A stretch of DNA of 26,954 bases, taken from assembly GCA_910588935.1 (NCBI GenBank), contig CAJUSM010000014.1, positions 21,051 to 48,004 on the forward strand. The letters are read 5' to 3'. Below, piece after piece: positions 1 to 7,615 of this stretch. Numbering within the stretch: position 1 is the first letter of the stretch; each line of letters begins with the position of its first letter. The translations under genes were made by a program, and so were the position numbers. A model generated the notes under the pieces. It was not told where the DNA came from. It ran no database searches and worked only from the letters and a program-made list of their open reading frames with translations. Source of the stretch: an uncultured Oscillospiraceae bacterium (lineage in GTDB: Bacteria; Bacillota; Clostridia; Oscillospirales; Acutalibacteraceae).

Positions 1-1387
1 CACCATACCGGGCAAAGTTTACAAAGGCGCCTGCCATGCGCTCCTCTAGCAGGTCGGAAACCCCAGGCACATCACAGATCAGTACCTTGTCTGTATTGTG
101 GAAGAAGAAGGGGATGTCCGCGCAGTGCCAAGCCGGCTTGCCATCATCAAAGGGCATTTCAAAGTTGAACAAGTAGCAATAGGTGGGAGACTCTGGATGT
201 GCTCCTTTCTTTCGGGCAAAGTCCTTGGTAGCCTCTCGGCACATGCCGTCTAGGGCCAGCAGGTCGGTGACGTTCTTTTCAGGGTAAGTGTCTCGGAAAA
301 CCTGGGCCAGCTCTTCTGCAGCGTCTCCAAACTGCCCCTTTAGCCGGGCCATCTGTTCCTCATCGCTGAGCTCGTACTTTTTATGAACTCCAGGGGCAAA
401 GGCAAATTCTCCAAACACGCTGCCAATAATGGTGGGGATGGTTTTGGCATGGTCTGTAAACCCTACCTGCCTGGGATCACCTATGTAAAAATCATTGGCA
501 AGGGGGGCATTGCCTGTGTACTGGCCCTGTTTGCCGATTTCCTCTGCCACGGCCTTATAGGCCTCTGCCAGCCTCTCATATTCTATGGTTTCCAGGGTTT
601 CCACCTGGTCAGAAGCTAGGCCCAGCTCCTTCAGCATAGCCTCAATAAGTGGGCGGCTGTCCTCGACGGGGCTGGAGAGAATAGCATCCAGCCCATCGAA
701 AACGCCGCTCATGATAATGGCCTTATGGAACAAGCCATCGGCCTTGGGGGTCTGCATTAGGTTAGAAACCTTGCCGCCGCCGCCAGACTGGCCAAAGATG
801 GTTACATTGCCGGGGTCGCCGCCAAAGTTGGCAATGTTGTCCCGAACCCACTCTAAAGCAGCTACCAGGTCGGCATTGCCCGCATTGCAGGAGTTGGCGT
901 ATTTTTCACCGTAGGGAGATAAATCCAGATAACCTAGAATGTTTAGCCGGTGGTTTAAAGTGACCACTACCACGTCCCCAAACTTGGAGAGATTCTCGCC
1001 GTCGTAGGCAATCTGCTCAATAGAAGAGCCGGCGGAATAGCCGCCGCCGTGGAGCCAGACCATAACAGGCTTTTTGGCGGCAGGATCCACAGACTGGCTC
1101 CAGATATTCAGATACTGGCAGTTTTCATCCTTGGGCCAGTAGCGGTGGGGCACCATAATCTCGCCGTTGGCGGTTTCCCGGTCCAGCATGGGGCACACAA
1201 AACCATAGGAGAGGGCGTCTTTTACACCTTCCCAGGGCTGAACAGGGGTGGGGGGCTGAAAGCGCTTGGCGTCTGCATACTTAATCCCGTGGAAGGTGTA
1301 TGTGCCGTCGGTAATAAAGCCGCGGATTTTTCCGGCTTTGGTCTGGACAATGGGCTCGGTAGAGGAGCATACGAATTGCTTTGCCAT
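1..1387 (-). CDS. Type B carboxylesterase (partial, C-terminus off the left edge)
   Basis: A serine esterase of the alpha/beta-hydrolase carboxylesterase type B family, expected to hydrolyse carboxylic esters in the cytoplasm since no signal peptide is seen. 462 codons are visible of a family length near 500. The family signature DENCQYLNIW is present, followed by the oxyanion-hole HGGG (about residues 113-116), the nucleophile elbow GQSGGG with Ser201, an acidic residue Glu327 in SVFGEF, and His421 in AWHCADIPFFF, so the full catalytic triad is visible. The start is the ATG at 1387 with an AGAAAGGA ribosome site about 12 bases upstream and a very good promoter behind it. It is divergent from spoIIIA and has no obvious functional link to it. 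The substrate cannot be predicted. Confidence 0.9.
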   Translation of the reverse strand, partial: MAKQFVCSSTEPIVQTKAGKIRGFITDGTYTFHGIKYADAKRFQPPTPVQPWEGVKDALSYGFVCPMLDRETANGEIMVPHRYWPKDENCQYLNIWSQSVDPAAKKPVMVWLHGGGYSAGSSIEQIAYDGENLSKFGDVVVVTLNHRLNILGYLDLSPYGEKYANSCNAGNADLVAALEWVRDNIANFGGDPGNVTIFGQSGGGGKVSNLMQTPKADGLFHKAIIMSGVFDGLDAILSSPVEDSRPLIEAMLKELGLASDQVETLETIEYERLAEAYKAVAEEIGKQGQYTGNAPLANDFYIGDPRQVGFTDHAKTIPTIIGSVFGEFAFAPGVHKKYELSDEEQMARLKGQFGDAAEELAQVFRDTYPEKNVTDLLALDGMCREATKDFARKKGAHPESPTYCYLFNFEMPFDDGKPAWHCADIPFFFHNTDKVLICDVPGVSDLLEERMAGAFVNFARYG

Positions 1388-1430
1388 GGATTGGATCGAT
1401 CCTTTCTAAAGATAATTCTATACAAAATTT

Positions 1431-1459
1431 ATTATACGATGCCCGCCGGTAAGAATCAA
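1431..1459 (-). promoter_or_regulatory. Sigma-A promoter for the carboxylesterase
   Basis: Read on the minus strand: -35 TTGATT, a 17-base spacer, then a consensus -10 TATAAT. It lies about 45 bases upstream of the esterase ATG. This is a motif reading only. Confidence 0.7.
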
Positions 1460-1588
1460 GCATTGAACAAGAAAATTTACAATTTGGAATGAGATTTGGG
1501 TAAAGCGTATAAAAAACGATTCCGGTTTTTGGAGATGCGGCCAGGTCCAGGAGAGAGAAGCAGTTTTATCCTCTTTCCCTTCTCCCGT

Positions 1589-1616
1589 TCTATTTGTTCC
1601 CGCTCCCCCATAAAAT
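1589..1616 (+). promoter_or_regulatory. Possible sigma-E promoter for spoIIIA
   Basis: CATAAAAT at 1609-1616 resembles the sigma-E -10 (CATACAAT type) and sits 13 bases downstream of a weak -35 candidate TCTATTT. Transcription would begin some 35 bases before the spoIIIAA ATG. In Bacillus subtilis this operon is sigma-E controlled in the mother cell; here the -35 match is poor, so the call is tentative. Confidence 0.3.
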
Positions 1617-1659
1617 GGAGTATCCGAGAAATCAAAAACGCAGGAAGGACGGATGATCT

Positions 1660-2589
1660 ATGAGCAGCCTCCCCTTCAATCGGGTTGCCCGGCTACTGGG
1701 CTCCTATAGCCAGCAGCTGCTGGCCCTGCCCCTGCCGGTGAAATCTCAGGCATGGGATATCAGGTTTAAAAGTGGACAGCCTGTGGCCATCTGCGGCAGG
1801 GACGGGATATTTTTTGTCAGGACCCAGGGCGGTGTATCGGCCGGCCCTGCCCCTGATTTACTTATTCTAAATAATTCTCAAATGCAGGAGCTTTTCGTCC
1901 ATATCTGCGGCCATTCCGTGTTTAGCCACGAGGAGGAAATCCGCCAGGGCTTTGTTGCTCTGGGTGGGTTTTGCCGGGCCGGCCTTTGCGGCACGGCAGT
2001 GGTAGAGCAGGGCCGGTTAAAAGGGGTGCGTGATGTAAGCTCCCTGGTTTTCCGGATTCCCCGAGATATGCCGGGATGCGCGGACAAGCTGTTCTCTTCT
2101 GGCATTGACCCCATGGGCGGTGTGCTGGTAGCCGGCGAGCCCTCCAGCGGCAAGACTACCTTTCTCCGGGACATTGCCCGCTCCCTGTCCTGGGGCAGGT
2201 TTGGGCCAAAGCGGCGGGTGGCGGTGCTGGATTGCCGGGGCGAGCTAGGGGGCGGCTTTGACCTTGGCCCCTGTGCCGACGTGCTTACCGGCTACCCTAA
2301 GAGCCAGGGATTCCAGGTTGCCCTGCGCAGTCTTTCCCCAGAGCTTATCCTATGCGACGAGCTCTCTGGGGATGACTTGGAGGCCGTGAAATCCGCCATG
2401 CTGGCAGGCGCTGCCCTAGTGGCTTCGGTTCACGCCAGGCCTCAGGATTTCTTCCAGCGCCCTCTTTGCCGGACATTGGCTTCTACCGGGGGGTTTGGCA
2501 GTTTGGTGTGCTTAAAGGGCCGGGGCTCCCCAGGAGCGGTGGAGTCGGTAGGCCCTTTAGAGCCTTGGACCCAGAAGGAGGCAGGATAA
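1660..2589 (+). CDS. spoIIIAA: Stage III sporulation protein AA (SpoIIIAA), secretion-type ATPase
   Basis: The 309-residue ATPase of the SpoIIIA-SpoIIQ channel that links mother cell and forespore after engulfment. It is related to the type II/IV secretion ATPases and is thought to power channel assembly or transport from the mother-cell cytoplasm. The Walker A motif GEPSSGKT is at residues 159-166 and a Walker B-like stretch ending in Asp233-Glu234 (ELILCDELSG) follows. A HAR segment near residue 258 fits the family's later conserved His. The ATG has AGGAAGGA ten bases upstream. It is the first gene of an eight-gene operon, and its TAA overlaps the next ATG by one base (TAATG). Confidence 0.96.
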   Translation: MSSLPFNRVARLLGSYSQQLLALPLPVKSQAWDIRFKSGQPVAICGRDGIFFVRTQGGVSAGPAPDLLILNNSQMQELFVHICGHSVFSHEEEIRQGFVALGGFCRAGLCGTAVVEQGRLKGVRDVSSLVFRIPRDMPGCADKLFSSGIDPMGGVLVAGEPSSGKTTFLRDIARSLSWGRFGPKRRVAVLDCRGELGGGFDLGPCADVLTGYPKSQGFQVALRSLSPELILCDELSGDDLEAVKSAMLAGAALVASVHARPQDFFQRPLCRTLASTGGFGSLVCLKGRGSPGAVESVGPLEPWTQKEAG

Positions 2590-3065
2590 TGAAGCTGCTG
2601 GGTTTGGCGCTGGTAACGTTCAGCGGGCTGGTATGGGGGATTGGAAAGGGACGGCAGCTGCGCGCGCAGGCCGTTTTGCTAGGAGAGCTTCAGCAGCTGA
2701 TCCAGCGCCTGCGTACAGAGATTGGCTATTCTGCCCGGCCATTGGGGGAGATACTGGCGGAAAACCGGAGCAGGATCTGCCAAGAGGCAAAAAGGCAGCC
2801 GGAATTTGCCCAAAATCCCTGCCTGGCCTTGGAGCAGGCAGGGGAAAAGCTTTTTGGCGGCGGAGAAGGGGGCGCCCTGTGCCGGGGATTGGCGCAGGGG
2901 TTGGGGACAAGCGGAATTCAAGGGCAGCTGGAGCATTTGCAGCTATACAGCGGGCTGGTAGAGGCCAGCCTGCGGGAGGCAGAGGAGGCCTACAAGCAGA
3001 AAGGACGGCTGTATTTAGCGCTTGGCGTGCTGGCTGGCCTGACGGTATGCGTAATAGCAATATAA
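2589..3065 (+). CDS. spoIIIAB: Stage III sporulation protein AB (SpoIIIAB)
   Basis: A 158-residue membrane protein with an N-terminal hydrophobic helix (about 3-18), a long helical soluble part rich in Glu/Gln and Leu, and a C-terminal hydrophobic helix (about 141-158). This is the architecture of SpoIIIAB, a GspF-like channel component. The family hallmarks LRTEIGYSARPLGEIL and the short C-terminal membrane anchor are visible. The start is the ATG at 2589, overlapping the spoIIIAA stop and preceded by AAGGAGG; the same reading frame is open further upstream (from 2466) but that part lies inside spoIIIAA and is not used. A 108-base gap separates it from spoIIIAC. Confidence 0.93.
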   Translation: MKLLGLALVTFSGLVWGIGKGRQLRAQAVLLGELQQLIQRLRTEIGYSARPLGEILAENRSRICQEAKRQPEFAQNPCLALEQAGEKLFGGGEGGALCRGLAQGLGTSGIQGQLEHLQLYSGLVEASLREAEEAYKQKGRLYLALGVLAGLTVCVIAI

Positions 3066-3077
3066 AGAGAGGGATGC

Positions 3078-3102
3078 AAAAGCTGGTCCCCAGGGCTTTT
3101 TT
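3078..3102 (+). terminator. Terminator-like hairpin inside the spoIIIA operon
   Basis: AAAAGCTGG, a three-base loop, then CCAG, a two-base GG bulge and CTTTTTT. About nine pairs form before a six-T run. It sits in the only sizeable gap in the first half of the operon, just after spoIIIAB. It could attenuate expression of the downstream genes or be without effect; the bulge makes it moderate in strength. Confidence 0.35.
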
Positions 3103-3173
3103 GCCATTTTAGCAGGTGCTTTTTAAGCCCATTAACTATACCGATTGTTTCAAAGATCAGGAAGGAGCAAACC

Positions 3174-3368
3174 GTGGAAGTCGATTTGATATTTAAAATC
3201 GCCGCCATCGGGATTATCGTGGCGGTGCTCAACCAGCTGCTAATCCGCTCCGGCCGGGAGGAACAGGCGATGATGACCACATTGGCAGGCTTAATCGTGG
3301 TGCTGATGATGATTATCCAGGAGATCGACGCTCTGTTCCAGACCATAAAAAGCGTGTTTCAGCTGTGA
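3174..3368 (+). CDS. spoIIIAC: Stage III sporulation protein AC (SpoIIIAC)
   Basis: A 64-residue membrane protein with two hydrophobic helices (about 5-24 and 34-50) separated by a short charged turn (RSGREEQ), the usual size and shape of SpoIIIAC. With SpoIIIAD it is a small integral membrane part of the SpoIIIA channel. The start is GTG with GGAAGGAGC seven bases upstream. Its TGA overlaps the next GTG by four bases (GTGA), so translation of AC and AD is probably coupled. Confidence 0.94.
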   Translation: MEVDLIFKIAAIGIIVAVLNQLLIRSGREEQAMMTTLAGLIVVLMMIIQEIDALFQTIKSVFQL

Positions 3369-3763
3369 GCGCCGGAGCTGTCCTGGCCATTGGCGTATGT
3401 GCTTTGTGCGCCGCCGTATTCGGGGCCTTGGTGAAAAAAAGCAATAAGGAATACGCCCTGCTGCTTACTGCCGCCGCTGCCGCGGCAATCCTGGCGGCAG
3501 CGCTGGGAGACGCCGCTCCCCTGATTGAGGAGATACTTTCCCTCTCCGGCGGGGGCGGAGTGCAGAGCCAGTGCCTGGCCATTGTAGTAAAAGCCGCTGG
3601 CCTTGCCGTAATTGGCCAGTTGGCCGCCCAGCTATGCCGGGACGCTGGGGAGGCAACTCTGGCCTATGGGGTAGAGCTGGCGGCCAAGGTGGCTATTCTT
3701 ACAGTGGCCATGCCCCTTATCAGCCAGCTCTTCGAATTTATGGGAGAAATACTAAAGCTATGA
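3365..3763 (+). CDS. spoIIIAD: Stage III sporulation protein AD (SpoIIIAD)
   Basis: A 132-residue, very hydrophobic, alanine-rich protein with about four membrane helices, matching SpoIIIAD in length and position. The C-terminal segment AAKVAILTVAMPLISQLFEFM is the recognisable family end. It starts at a GTG overlapping the spoIIIAC stop and ends at a TGA overlapping the spoIIIAE ATG (ATGA), so the whole AC-AD-AE stretch appears translationally coupled. It acts in the mother-cell membrane facing the forespore. Confidence 0.94.
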   Translation: MSAGAVLAIGVCALCAAVFGALVKKSNKEYALLLTAAAAAAILAAALGDAAPLIEEILSLSGGGGVQSQCLAIVVKAAGLAVIGQLAAQLCRDAGEATLAYGVELAAKVAILTVAMPLISQLFEFMGEILKL

Positions 3764-4863
3764 ATGTGAAAAAGTGGGCTGTTTTGGTACTGGTAGTCCC
3801 GATTTTGGTTTTATTTTGCCCTTTTGCCAGCGCTATGGATGAGGAGATGTACGAAAAGAGCGGAGCAACCCAGCTGTATCAGAACTTAGATCGAGAAACG
3901 AAGGAGCTACTCAGCCAGGCTGGCGCGGCTGAGGGCAGGCTGGAGGAGGGCTGGACAGGCCAGGGGCTGCTAAAGGCTTTGGGAGAGGTGGCGCGGGATA
4001 AAATTTATGGGCCCTTCCAGGCCTTGGCCGCTTTTACCGCTATTTGCCTTTTGTGCCGGTTGGCTTCGTGTTTTGAAGGGGGGGAGCTGGTAGGGGCAGT
4101 TCCACTGGCGGGAACTGCCGCCAGTGGAATTGTGATGGCCGGCCCGGTTCTGGGTTTAATGGCAGTTTGCCAGGGCCTGGCGGAAAGCGCCTCGGCCTTT
4201 ATAGCCGCGGCTGTGCCGGTGTATGCGGGGCTTTTGGCTGCGTCGGGAAGTACCGCAGCAGCCAGTGGGTATAGCTTTGCCGCTATGGCTGCTGGTGGGG
4301 CCATTCCTCTGCTGACCGCCGGGATAGTCCTGCCCTTGCTGCGGATCTACTTAGCCATTTCCATTGCCTCGGCGGTTTCCGGAACAGGGCTGGCCAAGCT
4401 TACAGGCTCTCTGTACAGCTTTGGAAAGTGGGCGCTGGTTACAGCGGTTACGGTGTTTACCGGGGTGCTCTCCATCCAAACCGCCATGAGCGCGCAGGTG
4501 GACGCGGCGGCGGGAAAAGCGGCAAAGCTGGCCTTATCCTCTGGCGTGCCCATTGTGGGGGGCGCGCTGGGGGATGCGGTGGCGGCCATTCAGAACAGCG
4601 TGCACATTGTAAAGTCAGGAGCAGGGGCCTTTGGCATTCTGGCGGCACTGTGCATTTTTGGCCCCGCTATGGTGGAATGTGGATTGTGGGTTGGGGTATG
4701 CGCGGCGGGTCAGGCCATGGGAGAGCTCTTTGAGGCGCCCAAGCTGGGAGCAGTGCTGGGGGCCTTTTCTGGCACAGTACGCATGATTCTGGCGGCGATG
4801 GCCAGCATTTGCGCGGTATGCCTGGCCAGCGCGGCGGCAGTGATCTTTGTACATGGGGGATAA
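3760..4863 (+). CDS. spoIIIAE: Stage III sporulation protein AE (SpoIIIAE)
   Basis: A 367-residue polytopic membrane protein with an N-terminal signal-like segment (MNVKKWAVLVLVVP, residues 1-26 ending FASA), a short charged region, then six or more hydrophobic helices. B. subtilis SpoIIIAE is close to 400 residues. It is a large membrane component of the SpoIIIA channel. The ATG at 3760 is chosen because it overlaps the spoIIIAD stop and opens directly on a signal sequence; the frame is open upstream to 3571 but that portion is inside spoIIIAD. A 66-base gap follows before spoIIIAF. Confidence 0.94.
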   Translation: MNVKKWAVLVLVVPILVLFCPFASAMDEEMYEKSGATQLYQNLDRETKELLSQAGAAEGRLEEGWTGQGLLKALGEVARDKIYGPFQALAAFTAICLLCRLASCFEGGELVGAVPLAGTAASGIVMAGPVLGLMAVCQGLAESASAFIAAAVPVYAGLLAASGSTAAASGYSFAAMAAGGAIPLLTAGIVLPLLRIYLAISIASAVSGTGLAKLTGSLYSFGKWALVTAVTVFTGVLSIQTAMSAQVDAAAGKAAKLALSSGVPIVGGALGDAVAAIQNSVHIVKSGAGAFGILAALCIFGPAMVECGLWVGVCAAGQAMGELFEAPKLGAVLGAFSGTVRMILAAMASICAVCLASAAAVIFVHGG

Positions 4864-4929
4864 GGGAAACTGTTTTTCCTAGAAATCCCCCCTATGTTTT
4901 GGATTGATAAAAGTTGAGGTGATAAAAAT

Positions 4930-5400
4930 ATGTCTCAGTTGTTTCAGGACACTGCCGCTCTCTGCGCCCTTCTTCTGGCGGTAGAGCTTATTGCCCACCT
5001 GGCCCCAAAAAACAAAATGCTAGGCTTTACTCGGGGGCTGGCTGTACTGGTTTTGCTGGCTTCCTCCATTGCCTCTTTCGCAGGAGCAAACTGGGACTGG
5101 CCAGACCTGGCTCAGCCAGGCGCCTGGGAAAACCAGGAGCTGGAAAGCTATGTGGAAGACCAATATCAGGCCGCGGCAGAGGAGCACTGCCGCCAGTACC
5201 TGCAGGGGCTTTTGGCTGCAGGAGGGATAGAGGCAAAAAAAATCCTGCCTCAGATCAATATAAACGAAGATGGGAGCATAGTATTTACAGGAGTCGCCCT
5301 GCAGTTCCACTACGAGAGCGACGCTCAGCGGGCCAGGGCCCTGTTGGCCGGAGCCCTAGGTCAGGAGGTGGAAATCGAGGTAATGTGGGATGCTGTATAA
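4930..5400 (+). CDS. spoIIIAF: Stage III sporulation protein AF (SpoIIIAF)
   Basis: A 156-residue protein with two N-terminal membrane helices (about 9-24 and 33-52) and a soluble C-terminal domain (about 60-156) that ends in the short alpha/beta fold expected for SpoIIIAF, which has a ring-building-motif-like domain. The ATG is preceded by TTGAGGTGAT. Its last 11 bases overlap spoIIIAG, whose ATG lies in a different frame. Confidence 0.92.
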   Translation: MSQLFQDTAALCALLLAVELIAHLAPKNKMLGFTRGLAVLVLLASSIASFAGANWDWPDLAQPGAWENQELESYVEDQYQAAAEEHCRQYLQGLLAAGGIEAKKILPQININEDGSIVFTGVALQFHYESDAQRARALLAGALGQEVEIEVMWDAV

Positions 5401-5926
5401 AAAAGCGGAACAGTTCATTAAACTATTGGCAGGAGATAAAAGGCTGCTGCGTATTGTGTTTTTCTTAGGAATTGGCGGAATCCTTTTCATCTACCTTTCC
5501 ACTCTCTTCCCCTCTGGGGGGGAGAGTGAGCAGCCAAAGTCCACAGAGGAGTCGGCGGCTTGGCAGGAGTACCAACACCAGCTGGAACAGGATCTGTGCC
5601 GGGTGGTGTCGGCTGTAACTGGTGAGGAAAGCCCGGCTGTTATGGTAACCCTGGAGAATGCCGGCCGCTCTGTTTACGCTGCAGATGCCAAGGAAAGCCA
5701 GCAGGAGGGTGGCCGGGAGAGCCAGTCCTCCCATGTGGTTCTGGAGGACGCGCAGGGCGCCCAGCATGGTCTGGCTGTAGCCCAGCTGCAGCCAGAGGTA
5801 AAGGGCGTGGTTATTGTGTGCCGGAGCGCCGGAGATCCAGTGGTACGGGAAAAGCTGGTAAACGCGGCCCGTACGGTGCTGGGGGTGGCCTCTACCCGGG
5901 TTTGTGTGGTAGGCGCCTCTACATAA
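5390..5926 (+). CDS. spoIIIAG: Stage III sporulation protein AG (SpoIIIAG)
   Basis: A 178-residue single-pass membrane protein: basic N-terminus, one helix (about 21-41), a Ser/Glu-rich linker, then a soluble domain (about 60-178) holding the conserved segments VMVTLENAGRSVYA and VKGVVIVCRSAGDP. SpoIIIAG of B. subtilis forms a large ring in the intermembrane space, with a ring-building motif like that of type III secretion proteins. At 178 residues this copy is shorter than the roughly 230 of B. subtilis, mainly in the loop that forms the vertical beta barrel there. Translation probably couples to spoIIIAF through the 11-base overlap. Confidence 0.94.
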   Translation: MLYKKAEQFIKLLAGDKRLLRIVFFLGIGGILFIYLSTLFPSGGESEQPKSTEESAAWQEYQHQLEQDLCRVVSAVTGEESPAVMVTLENAGRSVYAADAKESQQEGGRESQSSHVVLEDAQGAQHGLAVAQLQPEVKGVVIVCRSAGDPVVREKLVNAARTVLGVASTRVCVVGAST

Positions 5927-5953
5927 CGAAAAATATAAAAAAGGTGGTAGAGC

Positions 5954-6526
5954 ATGATGAAAAAAATTGGCAGAAAACAGCTGGTTCTGGCTTCCCTGGT
6001 GCTGGCCTTGGGGGCGGCGGTGTATCTAAACTGGCAGTTTGCAGGCACAAACAAGCTGCCGGTGGGGGATGCGAGCAGCACCTCCAGCCAGCTGGGGGCG
6101 GCTCAGCTGGTGAACAATGCTTATGTGGAAACTGTAAACGACGATCTGCAGAGCTCCTCCAGCGCCGGAACAGTAGACGCCTTTGCCGAGGCCAGGCTGA
6201 CTAGGCAAAACTCCCGAGACGAGGCCATGGAGCTGCTGGACAATGTACTGGCTGACCTGGATGGAGATACCCAGGCAAAAGAGGCGGCGGTGGAGCAGGC
6301 CTCTGCCATGGCCCAGAGCATCCTGAAAGAGACCAATGTGGAGGGGGTGCTGAAAGCAAAGGGGTACCAGGAATGCGTGGCCTACCTGGCCGACGGCCAG
6401 TGCAGCGTGGTGGTTTCTGGCCAGCTGGAGGATAGTGATATGCTGATTGTTCAGGAAGTGGTAATGGAGCAAACCGGGCTGTCAGCGGAGAAAATAAAAA
6501 TTGTGCCAGCCGGGCAGGGCGAGTAG
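5954..6526 (+). CDS. spoIIIAH: Stage III sporulation protein AH (SpoIIIAH)
   Basis: A 190-residue protein with one N-terminal membrane helix (about 10-24), a flexible Ser/Ala/Asn-rich linker, a helical segment (ARLTRQNSRDEAMELLDNVL) and a C-terminal YscJ/FliF-like ring-building domain (about 105-186) with GYQECVAYLADGQCSVVVSG. In B. subtilis it binds SpoIIQ from the forespore across the intermembrane space. The start may be either of two adjacent ATGs (5954 or 5957), preceded by AAAAAAGGTGG. It is the last gene of the operon and a strong terminator follows within 15 bases. No spoIIQ gene is present in the window. Confidence 0.95.
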   Translation: MMKKIGRKQLVLASLVLALGAAVYLNWQFAGTNKLPVGDASSTSSQLGAAQLVNNAYVETVNDDLQSSSSAGTVDAFAEARLTRQNSRDEAMELLDNVLADLDGDTQAKEAAVEQASAMAQSILKETNVEGVLKAKGYQECVAYLADGQCSVVVSGQLEDSDMLIVQEVVMEQTGLSAEKIKIVPAGQGE

Positions 6527-6537
6527 CCAAAGCGGCC

Positions 6538-6575
6538 AAAAGCCAGCGGGGATCTGGAGTCCCGCTGGCTTTTTT
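6538..6575 (+). terminator. Intrinsic terminator of the spoIIIA operon
   Basis: A perfect 13-base-pair stem (AAAAGCCAGCGGG with its complement CCCGCTGGCTTTT) around a ten-base loop, followed by further T residues. It begins 12 bases after the spoIIIAH stop. The A-rich 5' side could also allow reverse termination. Confidence 0.9.
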
Positions 6576-6648
6576 GCACGGCGGCGGTGCCAAGCCCCTG
6601 CGCAACCGCGAGAGAAAATACCCGCGCCTTTTTGCATGTGCAACGCAC

Positions 6649-6677
6649 TTGCCGAATTTGGAAATAAGTGCTATAAT
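6649..6677 (+). promoter_or_regulatory. Sigma-A promoter for tepA-uppP-spoIIIE
   Basis: TTGCCG, a 17-base spacer and a consensus TATAAT, with a TGN extension just before the -10 box. It lies about 90 bases before the tepA ATG. The three following genes have gaps of 57-72 bases and no terminator between them, so it may drive all three as vegetative genes. Confidence 0.75.
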
Positions 6678-6766
6678 ATCTCAATGCTAGGATTTTTTCT
6701 TCCCTGCGGGGCAGACTCTCAAAGGATGAAGCCATCTTTAAGAATATCCAAGGAGAGTGCTGCAAC

Positions 6767-7543
6767 ATGAAAAACGTGAAAACACAGCCCCGTTCTCTGA
6801 AAAATTCCGACGACTCCCAGGAAAGCCAAGAGCTGGAGGGCTACTCGGAACAACAAAAGCAGATAAACGAAAGCGGATCGGTAATAACCCATGGTCATGG
6901 CCATACAATTCATTGCCTTACAATTATCGGCCAAATCGAAGGGCATTACATTCTGCCCAGCCAGAATAAAACCACAAAGTACGAGCATGTAATCCCCCAG
7001 ATTGTGGCGGTAGAGGAAGACCCAGAGGTAGACGGCCTGCTGATGCTGCTGAATACGGTGGGCGGGGATGTAGAGGCCGGCTTGGCCTTGGCGGAGCTGG
7101 TGGCAGGGATGAAGAAACCAACCGTGTCCTTGGTGCTGGGAGGCGGGCATTCCATTGGGGTGCCCTTGGCTGTGGCGGCCAAGCGTTCCTTTATTGCGGA
7201 GTCCGCCTCTATGACAATCCATCCGGTTCGTATGAATGGCCTGGTGCTGGGTATCCCCCAAACCTTAGAGTATTTTCAGCGGATGCAGGACCGGATCACC
7301 AACTTTGTAACCCAGAATTCCAATATCACTAGGGAGCGCTTCACCACGCTTTCTATGAACACCCAAGAGCTGGTTATGGATGTGGGATCGGTGCTGGACG
7401 GGCCGGACGCGGTGGAGGAAGGACTCATTGACTCTTTGGGTTCGCTTTCCGATGCAATGGACTGCTTGGTACGCATGATTGATAAGGAAAAGAAGAAAGC
7501 GGGGGCTAGCCGTTCCCGCAAGAAAAAGGCCGAGGGCAAGTAA
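6767..7543 (+). CDS. tepA: ClpP-like serine protease, TepA family
   Basis: A 258-residue ClpP/crotonase-fold peptidase. The nucleophile is seen as Ser129 in GGGHSIG and the general base as His152 in SMTIHPVRMNG, with the oxyanion glycines in NTVGGDVEAG (about 96-105). The catalytic Asp is not obvious by eye. The first 40 residues are charged and unlike ClpP, and the C-terminus ends in a Lys/Arg-rich tail. B. subtilis TepA (YmfB), linked to protein export, belongs to this subfamily, and tepA neighbours spoIIIE there too, which supports the name. No signal peptide is visible. The ATG has AAGGAG about 11 bases upstream. Confidence 0.82.
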   Translation: MKNVKTQPRSLKNSDDSQESQELEGYSEQQKQINESGSVITHGHGHTIHCLTIIGQIEGHYILPSQNKTTKYEHVIPQIVAVEEDPEVDGLLMLLNTVGGDVEAGLALAELVAGMKKPTVSLVLGGGHSIGVPLAVAAKRSFIAESASMTIHPVRMNGLVLGIPQTLEYFQRMQDRITNFVTQNSNITRERFTTLSMNTQELVMDVGSVLDGPDAVEEGLIDSLGSLSDAMDCLVRMIDKEKKKAGASRSRKKKAEGK

Positions 7544-7576
7544 TCACTCTCTGGCTGAAACCAGCACTAGAATTAT

Positions 7577-7594
7577 GCGGCAGGCTGCTGCCGC
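7577..7594. repeat. Small inverted repeat between tepA and uppP
   Basis: GCGGCAG and CTGCCGC pair around a four-base GCTG loop. There is no T-run, so it is not an intrinsic terminator. It could stabilise the 3' end of the tepA message or be incidental. Confidence 0.4.
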
Positions 7595-7615
7595 TACATA
7601 ACAAAGGAGCAAGCC

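Noticed and set aside
1489..1517. Alternative sigma-E-like site with CGTATAAA before spoIIIA
   Set aside because: It matches the -10 less well than 1609-1616 and would give a much longer leader.
2466..2588. Upstream extension of spoIIIAB
   Set aside because: It lies inside spoIIIAA; the ATG at 2589 has AAGGAGG and opens on the expected membrane helix.
2620..3112. Several 80-160-codon open frames on both strands over spoIIIAB
   Set aside because: They are overlapping shadows of a GC-rich coding region; none has a plausible start or domain.
3571..3759. Upstream extension of spoIIIAE
   Set aside because: It lies inside spoIIIAD; the ATG at 3760 overlaps the AD stop and begins a signal-like segment.
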